Source: Pseudomonadota bacterium
GTDB lineage: Bacteria > SAR324 > XYD2-FULL-50-16 > JAHJRI01
Direction of reading: 5' to 3'
Assembly (NCBI GenBank): GCA_022360105.1
Contig: JAKSDL010000118.1
Location: 1 to 19,952, forward strand
Length of the DNA: 19,952 nucleotides
In this document: piece after piece, positions 15,371 through 19,952 of the stretch
How the letters are laid out: each line of letters starts with the position of its first letter
Numbering within the stretch: position 1 is the first letter of the stretch
The notes under the pieces: model-generated
Seen by the model: the letters and a program-made list of their open reading frames with translations, nothing else
Database searches by the model: none
What the model was told of the DNA's origin: nothing
Translations under genes and position numbers: made by a program

Positions 15371-17344
15371 ATGGATGATACGATTGAACGCCCGAAAAAG
15401 GAACGTCAGGTAGATATAAAAAGAGATCGCCTGTCCAACATCATCAAGGATAGTGATAAAAAGGATGGAAACAATGAATCTGGATTAAAACCTCCCGAAA
15501 AGCGCCCACCTTTTTCCTTCAACATGTGGTATTTCGCCGGATTTTTTCTTTTAATTTTTATGGTTAACTCGCTATTTGCTGAAAAGCCTCAAACCATTGA
15601 ATTTAGCGAATTTAAGCAAAGAGTAAGCTCTGGTGAAATTAAACGAGTGGAGCTTAGTGATTCATATTATGTCGGTTCATCATTATCCAGCGCTGAGTTA
15701 AAAAATAATCAAAACACAAACAGATCGCCGGGTAACCAGGGGGTATACCGAACAGTTCCGGTGGAAGATTCTACTTTCATCCCGTTGCTGGATGCAAACG
15801 GAGTTGAGTATTACACACGACCCGTTTCAGCTGGCGAAGTGTTTGGAAATGTCCTGCTGACTTGGATTCTACCGCTCGGACTGATGATTGCTCTTTGGTG
15901 GTTTCTGTCTTCCAGGCTTAAAGGAGGAGCCGGTGGTGTTATGTCTTTTGGGAAAAACAAAGCCCAACTGATTTCCGAAGGAGACACCGGTGTTAACTTT
16001 GCTGATGTGGCAGGAGCAGATGAAGCAAAAGAAGAGTTGGTTGAAGTAGTGGATTTTCTGAAGAACTCCGAAAAATACGATGCCATTGGCGGCAAAGTAC
16101 CTAAGGGAGTCCTTTTGGTTGGGCCTCCGGGTACCGGTAAAACCATGTTGGCAAAAGCCGTTGCAGGCGAGGCGGGGACTCCGTTCTTCAAAATGAGTGG
16201 AGCAGATTTCGTTGAATTGTTTGTTGGTGTCGGGGCTGCCAGGGTGAGAGACCTGTTTCAGGAAGCTCGAAAAAATGCCCCATGTATCGTGTTTATTGAC
16301 GAACTGGATGCCATTGGCAAGAGTCGGGGAGCATCCATTGCTGGTAATGATGAACGTGAACAAACCCTGAATCAACTGCTGGTTGAAATGGACGGGTTTG
16401 ATTCCAAGGGTGGAGTCATTATTCTGGCGGCGACTAATCGACCTGAGATTTTAGACCCGGCTTTGATGAGACCCGGCAGGTTTGATAGACAAATATTAGT
16501 TGATCGTCCCGATTTGGACGGACGCAAAGCAATTCTAGGTATTCATGCCAAAAAGGTCAAAGTTGACAGCAAAGTTGATTTTGGCAAGATCGCAGCGGCA
16601 ACAGTAGGTTTTTCCGGTGCGGATTTAGCAAACCTGGTTAACGAAGCAGCGATCCTGGCTGTCAGGAACCAACGCACCAAGGTTGTTCAAGGCGATTTTT
16701 CGGAAGCTATCGAGAAACTGGTGGCGGGACTGGAAAAGAAAAGCCGGGTTATGAATGAAAAAGAGAAAAAGATCGTGGCATATCATGAGACCGGACATGC
16801 CCTGGCAGCAGCGTTCTCTCCAGGGGCCGACCCGGTACAAAAAATATCGATTGTTCCCAGGGGACTTGGGGCCTTAGGATATACCATGCAGCTTCCGTCT
16901 GAAGATCGATTTCTGATCACGGAGGATGAGTTGCTGGGAAGAATCGATGTCTTGTTGGGCGGTCGAGCAGCCGAGCAGGTTATTTTTGGAGAAATATCCA
17001 ACGGGGCGTCCAATGACTTGTCCCGCGCCACAGATATTGTACGCAAGATGATCACCGAATATGGCATGAGCGATAAATTTAAAAATGTCTACCTGGGTAG
17101 TAATCAAACGTCCTACCTGGGCGGCGTGCAATCGTCCGAGCGAAAAGAATATTCGGAAAATACTCAAAATTATATTGATGAAAAAATTGCAAAAACCATA
17201 GACGAACGATATGAAAAAACACTTTCCCTGTTAAAAGAGAAAGAAGAATTGTTGCATGTCGTTGCAAATAAACTGCTTGAAATAGAAGTAATGGAGGCCG
17301 ATGTTTTTAATGCCATCATTGCCGATTCAAATAAAGCTGCCTAA
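15371..17344 (+). CDS. ftsH: ATP-dependent membrane zinc metalloprotease FtsH
   Basis: This 657-residue inner-membrane AAA+ protease degrades damaged membrane proteins and short-lived regulators. Two membrane helices (about 50-70 and 158-180) flank a periplasmic domain. The AAA module has Walker A GPPGTGKT (251-258), Walker B IVFIDE (306-311) and the second region of homology [20 protein letters not shown] (355-374). The zinc site HETGH is at 472-476, and the third ligand region is around [19 protein letters not shown]. Family hallmarks are all intact. Unusual is a hydrophilic, Lys/Asp-rich N-terminal extension of nearly 50 residues before the first helix, where most FtsH have fewer than ten. 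GGAG precedes the ATG. It lies just after the hsp20 operon, in a proteostasis block. Confidence 0.96.
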   Translation: MDDTIERPKKERQVDIKRDRLSNIIKDSDKKDGNNESGLKPPEKRPPFSFNMWYFAGFFLLIFMVNSLFAEKPQTIEFSEFKQRVSSGEIKRVELSDSYYVGSSLSSAELKNNQNTNRSPGNQGVYRTVPVEDSTFIPLLDANGVEYYTRPVSAGEVFGNVLLTWILPLGLMIALWWFLSSRLKGGAGGVMSFGKNKAQLISEGDTGVNFADVAGADEAKEELVEVVDFLKNSEKYDAIGGKVPKGVLLVGPPGTGKTMLAKAVAGEAGTPFFKMSGADFVELFVGVGAARVRDLFQEARKNAPCIVFIDELDAIGKSRGASIAGNDEREQTLNQLLVEMDGFDSKGGVIILAATNRPEILDPALMRPGRFDRQILVDRPDLDGRKAILGIHAKKVKVDSKVDFGKIAAATVGFSGADLANLVNEAAILAVRNQRTKVVQGDFSEAIEKLVAGLEKKSRVMNEKEKKIVAYHETGHALAAAFSPGADPVQKISIVPRGLGALGYTMQLPSEDRFLITEDELLGRIDVLLGGRAAEQVIFGEISNGASNDLSRATDIVRKMITEYGMSDKFKNVYLGSNQTSYLGGVQSSERKEYSENTQNYIDEKIAKTIDERYEKTLSLLKEKEELLHVVANKLLEIEVMEADVFNAIIADSNKAA

Positions 17345-17356
17345 TCCTTTCCAATA

Positions 17357-17397
17357 AAAGAGACTTCGGCTCAGGAATCCGGGCTTGAAGTCTCTTT
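17357..17397 (+). terminator. hairpin terminator after ftsH
   Basis: AAAGAGACTTC (17357-17367) pairs perfectly with GAAGTCTCTTT (17387-17397) around a 19-nt loop, starting 12 nt after the ftsH stop. The T-rich 3' arm plus CAATTTG gives a modest tail. Confidence 0.65.
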
Positions 17398-17471
17398 CAA
17401 TTTGATCCGCAAGTTTGTTTATCCCTTCCAAAATGTGTTGCAATTGAGGGTTAAGTAATTGTTCTGGAAAA

Positions 17472-17520
17472 AGTAACGCCATTATGCTGGTTTTTGGTAA
17501 CGGGTAACGCAATGGTTACG
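17472..17520. promoter_or_regulatory. cluster of GTAACG repeats upstream of trxA promoter
   Basis: AGTAACG (17472-17478), GGTAACG (17496-17502), GGTAACG (17503-17509) and inverted GGTTACG (17514-17520) lie within 49 bp. The last two make the dyad GTAAC-N6-GTTAC. They are about 110-160 bp upstream of the predicted sigma-54 start site, a usual place for an enhancer-binding activator. Confidence 0.45.
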
Positions 17521-17605
17521 ATCAATTCTGTTTTCGACCAAAACCTTTATTTTAAAAATACATAAATTACAGATTGATAGACAGCATTGGGGAATATAAA
17601 TACTG

Positions 17606-17621
17606 TGGCATGTCCAATGCA
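17606..17621 (+). promoter_or_regulatory. sigma-54-type (-24/-12) promoter of trxA
   Basis: TGGCATG-TCCA-ATGCA has GG (17607-17608) and GC (17619-17620) exactly ten bases apart. Including flanks it matches the hsp20 promoter in 18 of 20 positions. The predicted start is near 17632, with a 54-nt leader to trxA. Confidence 0.72.
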
Positions 17622-17685
17622 AATTGTCAGATAAGATCCGAAATTAAAATACAACAAACACAAACATTTAAATTAAGAGGTTATC

Positions 17686-18012
17686 ATGACTAGTGAAAAC
17701 ATTGTAATGCTGACAGATGGCGATTTTGATGAAAAGGTATTGAACAGCACAAAACCTGTTTTGGTGGATTTTTTTGCTAACTGGTGTGGTCCTTGTAAAA
17801 TGATTGCACCATACCTGGATAATTTGGCCGAAGAATACAAAGACAGGGTGACCATTGCCAAACTCGATGTGGATCAAAACGGGCAATCGGCTATGAAATA
17901 TGGAGTCAGGGGAATTCCCACCATGATTCTCTTTAAAAACGGTAAACAGGAAGAAGTCATTGTCGGTGCTGATCCAAGCCGAATTGGGGAAATTGTGGCA
18001 AATGCTGCATAA
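17686..18012 (+). CDS. trxA: thioredoxin
   Basis: The protein has 108 residues, the typical length of a single-domain thioredoxin. The active site is WCGPC at residues 33-37, in the context VDFFANWCGPCKMIAPYLD. The cis-proline loop GIPTM and the following LFKNGKQ strand are intact, and the buried Asp lies in KPVLVDFF. It reduces protein disulfides in the cytoplasm using thioredoxin reductase, which is not in this window. AGAGG precedes the ATG. It is a one-gene unit behind a sigma-54-type promoter shared with the hsp20 cluster, which suggests stress-linked rather than housekeeping expression. Confidence 0.95.
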   Translation: MTSENIVMLTDGDFDEKVLNSTKPVLVDFFANWCGPCKMIAPYLDNLAEEYKDRVTIAKLDVDQNGQSAMKYGVRGIPTMILFKNGKQEEVIVGADPSRIGEIVANAA

Positions 18013-18027
18013 TGAAGGTGCAAGTCA

Positions 18028-18069
18028 AGGCAAACTTCTTAAACCAGGATCATTGGTTGATGTTTGCCT
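18028..18069 (+). other. nested hairpin after trxA
   Basis: AGGCAAAC (18028-18035) pairs with GTTTGCCT (18062-18069), and inside it AACCA (18042-18046) pairs with TGGTT (18054-18058). It begins 16 nt after the trxA stop. With no T-run it may be an mRNA 3'-end structure. Confidence 0.5.
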
Positions 18070-18152
18070 ATGACGACCGATACAAGCCAATTCCAATCTT
18101 AGGTATGAGATGATAGCAACTCTATAAATGCCCCATGCAACCTGCCAGATTC

Positions 18153-18185
18153 TGCGGCCGGCAAACGTGTCATCACCCGGCCGCA
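18153..18185. other. GC-rich hairpin in trxA/kinase region
   Basis: TGCGGCCGG (18153-18161) pairs perfectly with CCGGCCGCA (18177-18185) around a 15-nt loop. It is far more GC-rich than its surroundings. No T-run follows. Confidence 0.5.
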
Positions 18186-18416
18186 TATTACAGACGTATT
18201 TCCTGTTTTCCTGCCTGACCACATTTATCCACTAATTGTTTCAAATAGATAAAGTTTTACGGCCGTACATTGCAAAGGTAGGCATCTTAACTGTTTAGAG
18301 CCCATTAACATATAACTCCGGTTTTTTTTTGACATTTTTTTTTTCTTGATTAGATGTTATACTGGTAGCTGACATATTGAAGCAATTGATGAATTAAAAT
18401 TAGCTACCTCTCTATA

Positions 18417-19952
18417 ATGAATAACCAGGAATCCAAGCAGCAGATTATTGTGGAGGGCTTCAGGCAAAGTCGCTTGTCAGAGCGGGTTACTGAACAGTTT
18501 TTATCCAATTTGTTGCCGTTTGCAGATCTGCTTTCTTTTAACCAGGGAGAGGAAATCCTTAAGGAGGGAACGGAATTTAGTCAGATTCATGTTCTGATTG
18601 AAGGTTGTGTGGCGATCTATTTCAAAGGGGAGTTGATAATCACGCTGGGTCGCAAAGGTGATATTTTTGGGGAAATGAACGCAATAGACGGCCGACCTGT
18701 AGCGATTACAGCAATAGCCGATGCGGATAACTGTCAGATTTGCCGCATTGATAAGTCCTTTTTATCCAACATCGACACCAACAATCAAAAAGAAGTTGGG
18801 TATGAATTCTTCAAAATTCTTGCCTCAGGACTGACCGATAAACTCAAGCAAACTCTATCCAAAGCGCGCCAAAACGAAGTGATGAACAGGCATCTGGAAG
18901 AGAGCAAAAAATCGTTGAAAAAAGCTCTTCGCCAGTCCCGGGCTGACCGAATCGATTTGGAATCCAGTGAAGAGCGTTTCAAAGCCCTCTTTACCAGCGC
19001 AGCTGATGCCATGTTTATTCACACTGTCGAGGGTGCTATTACTGATGCGAACAAGGAATCCTGCCAGCGTCTTGGTTATACTCTTGAGGAGTACAAAAAT
19101 CTGACGATGGAGCAAATTTGCTCACCCGACCATATCAACTCGTTAAAGGCAGAATATAAAAAACTGAGTGAAGGATCCAAGGTAATCTTCGAGACAGAGC
19201 ACCTCCATAAAAACGGAGAAAAGTTTCCGGTAGAGATAAGTGCCCAGGTGATCGAAATAGATTTAAAACCATTTGTTTTTTCAGTTGTTCGCGATATTTC
19301 GTTACGAAAGAAAATGGAGGCAGAACTTCGAGAGGTCAACGATCATCTGGTGACACAAACAACACGGACAACCGAATTAATGCTTCAGGCAGAGATTGCC
19401 AACGCATCCAAGAGTCAGTTTTTAGCCAATATGAGCCACGAAATCAGAACTCCAATGAACGGCATCATCGGTATGTCTGAGTTACTGGTTGAAACCGAAT
19501 TGGATGATGAACAGAGAGAGCTGACAGAGACGATTCGTTCGTCTGCTGCAGCGCTATTAACCGTAATCAACGACATCCTCGATTATTCCAAAATCGAAGC
19601 AGGAAAGATGGACCTTGAGATTATTGAATTTAATCTCAAGGATACCGTTGAAAGGGCTGTAGACCTTTTGGCAATAAAGGCGGAAGAAAAACAACTGGAT
19701 TTGAATTGCCTGATTGATGTGAAGATTCCGCCTGTACTGAAAGGTGATCCGGGACGAATTCGCCAGGTGTTGTTAAACCTGTTGAACAATGCGTTGAAAT
19801 TTACCAATGAAGGGGAAATATTTGTCAACGTGCTCCTTGATATGGAAACAGAAAGTCATATCACTATCAGTATCCGTGTTGAAGATTCCGGTATTGGTAT
19901 TCCCAAAGCTCGAATGGACAGGTTATTCAAGACATTTACACAGGTGGATGTA
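18417..19952 (+). CDS. cNMP-PAS hybrid-type sensor histidine kinase (partial, runs off window)
   Basis: The frame from the ATG at 18417 is open for 512 codons to the window end. Residues about 33-125 are a cyclic-nucleotide-binding-like beta-barrel (FNQGEEILKEGTEFSQIHVLIEG, positions 41-63, and GDIFGEMNAIDGRPV). About 135-182 is a charged helical linker, and about 184-295 a PAS domain ending VVRDISLRKKME. The phospho-acceptor His341 is in SHEIRTPMNGIIG, followed by the dimerisation helices. The ATPase domain has its N-box NLLNNALKFT (454-463) and G1 box EDSGIGIP (from 489). The rest of the ATPase, and any receiver or Hpt domains, lie beyond the window. There are no membrane segments, so it is a cytoplasmic sensor. 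The HisKA type is that of hybrid kinases. No clear ribosome site precedes the ATG. The ligand is unknown. Confidence 0.9.
   Translation, partial: MNNQESKQQIIVEGFRQSRLSERVTEQFLSNLLPFADLLSFNQGEEILKEGTEFSQIHVLIEGCVAIYFKGELIITLGRKGDIFGEMNAIDGRPVAITAIADADNCQICRIDKSFLSNIDTNNQKEVGYEFFKILASGLTDKLKQTLSKARQNEVMNRHLEESKKSLKKALRQSRADRIDLESSEERFKALFTSAADAMFIHTVEGAITDANKESCQRLGYTLEEYKNLTMEQICSPDHINSLKAEYKKLSEGSKVIFETEHLHKNGEKFPVEISAQVIEIDLKPFVFSVVRDISLRKKMEAELREVNDHLVTQTTRTTELMLQAEIANASKSQFLANMSHEIRTPMNGIIGMSELLVETELDDEQRELTETIRSSAAALLTVINDILDYSKIEAGKMDLEIIEFNLKDTVERAVDLLAIKAEEKQLDLNCLIDVKIPPVLKGDPGRIRQVLLNLLNNALKFTNEGEIFVNVLLDMETESHITISIRVEDSGIGIPKARMDRLFKTFTQVDV

Larger units (their letters stand above)
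17345..17685. other. 341-bp ftsH/trxA intergenic region
   Basis: From left to right it holds the ftsH terminator, a cluster of GTAACG repeats (17473-17520) and the sigma-54-type promoter (17606-17621). No gene is visible. Confidence 0.6.
18013..18416. other. 404-bp trxA/kinase intergenic region
   Basis: It contains two hairpins after trxA (18028-18069 and 18153-18185, listed separately) and an AT-rich stretch with a run of T residues around 18322-18344. The kinase promoter must lie here; a TTGACA at 18329-18334 has no partner at good spacing. No gene is seen. Confidence 0.45.

Noticed and set aside
18329..18363. TTGACA with TATACT as a sigma-70 promoter for the kinase gene
   Set aside because: The spacing is 23 bp, too long. 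Alternative -10 hexamers at 15-16 bp are weak.

Overview
The window looks like a chromosomal segment of a Desulfobacterota (deltaproteobacterial) anaerobe, most likely a relative of the sulfate reducers. This is inferred from the gene content: a TauE/SafE-type sulfur-anion exporter paired with a small membrane protein, a cytidylate-kinase-like protein, a UGA-encoded selenoprotein of the GrdB-like family, sigma-54-type promoters, a tandem set of Hsp20 genes, and moderate-to-low GC content. No phage, insertion sequence, CRISPR array, tRNA or rRNA was found.

Left part (1-7700). A GlxA-type AraC regulator (minus) is divergent from a cytidylate-kinase-like protein with a BON-like tail (plus). The 366-bp gap between them holds two strong hairpins. 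A convergent terminator separates the kinase from a minus-strand pair: TauE/SafE transporter, then a small three-helix membrane protein. An 839-bp stretch with no convincing gene precedes glpD (FAD-dependent glycerol-3-phosphate dehydrogenase). Past glpD, a 111-bp element with perfect 15-bp terminal inverted repeats separates it from a convergent ECF sigma factor / membrane anti-sigma pair that overlaps by 4 bp.

Middle part (7999-13266). A selenoprotein gene is interrupted by an in-frame TGA (8518-8520). It is followed at the right distance by a SECIS-like hairpin with a GGTC loop, and the frame stays open for 99 more codons. A gene caller would split or truncate it. Next come a MoeB/ThiF-type adenylyltransferase (minus), serine O-acetyltransferase CysE (plus) and a large YyaL/DUF255 thioredoxin-domain protein (plus).

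Right part (13267-19952). This is a proteostasis and redox-stress block: three tandem, divergent Hsp20 genes, FtsH and thioredoxin. The first hsp20 gene and the thioredoxin gene share an 18-of-20-base identical sigma-54-type (-24/-12) promoter, each with a repeat cluster upstream where an enhancer-binding protein could sit. A weaker candidate lies before ftsH, inside a terminator palindrome. The pattern suggests a sigma-54-controlled stress regulon. The window ends inside a soluble cNMP-PAS-histidine-kinase gene.

The two observations most worth following are the split selenoprotein with its SECIS, and the shared sigma-54 promoter of hsp20 and trxA.
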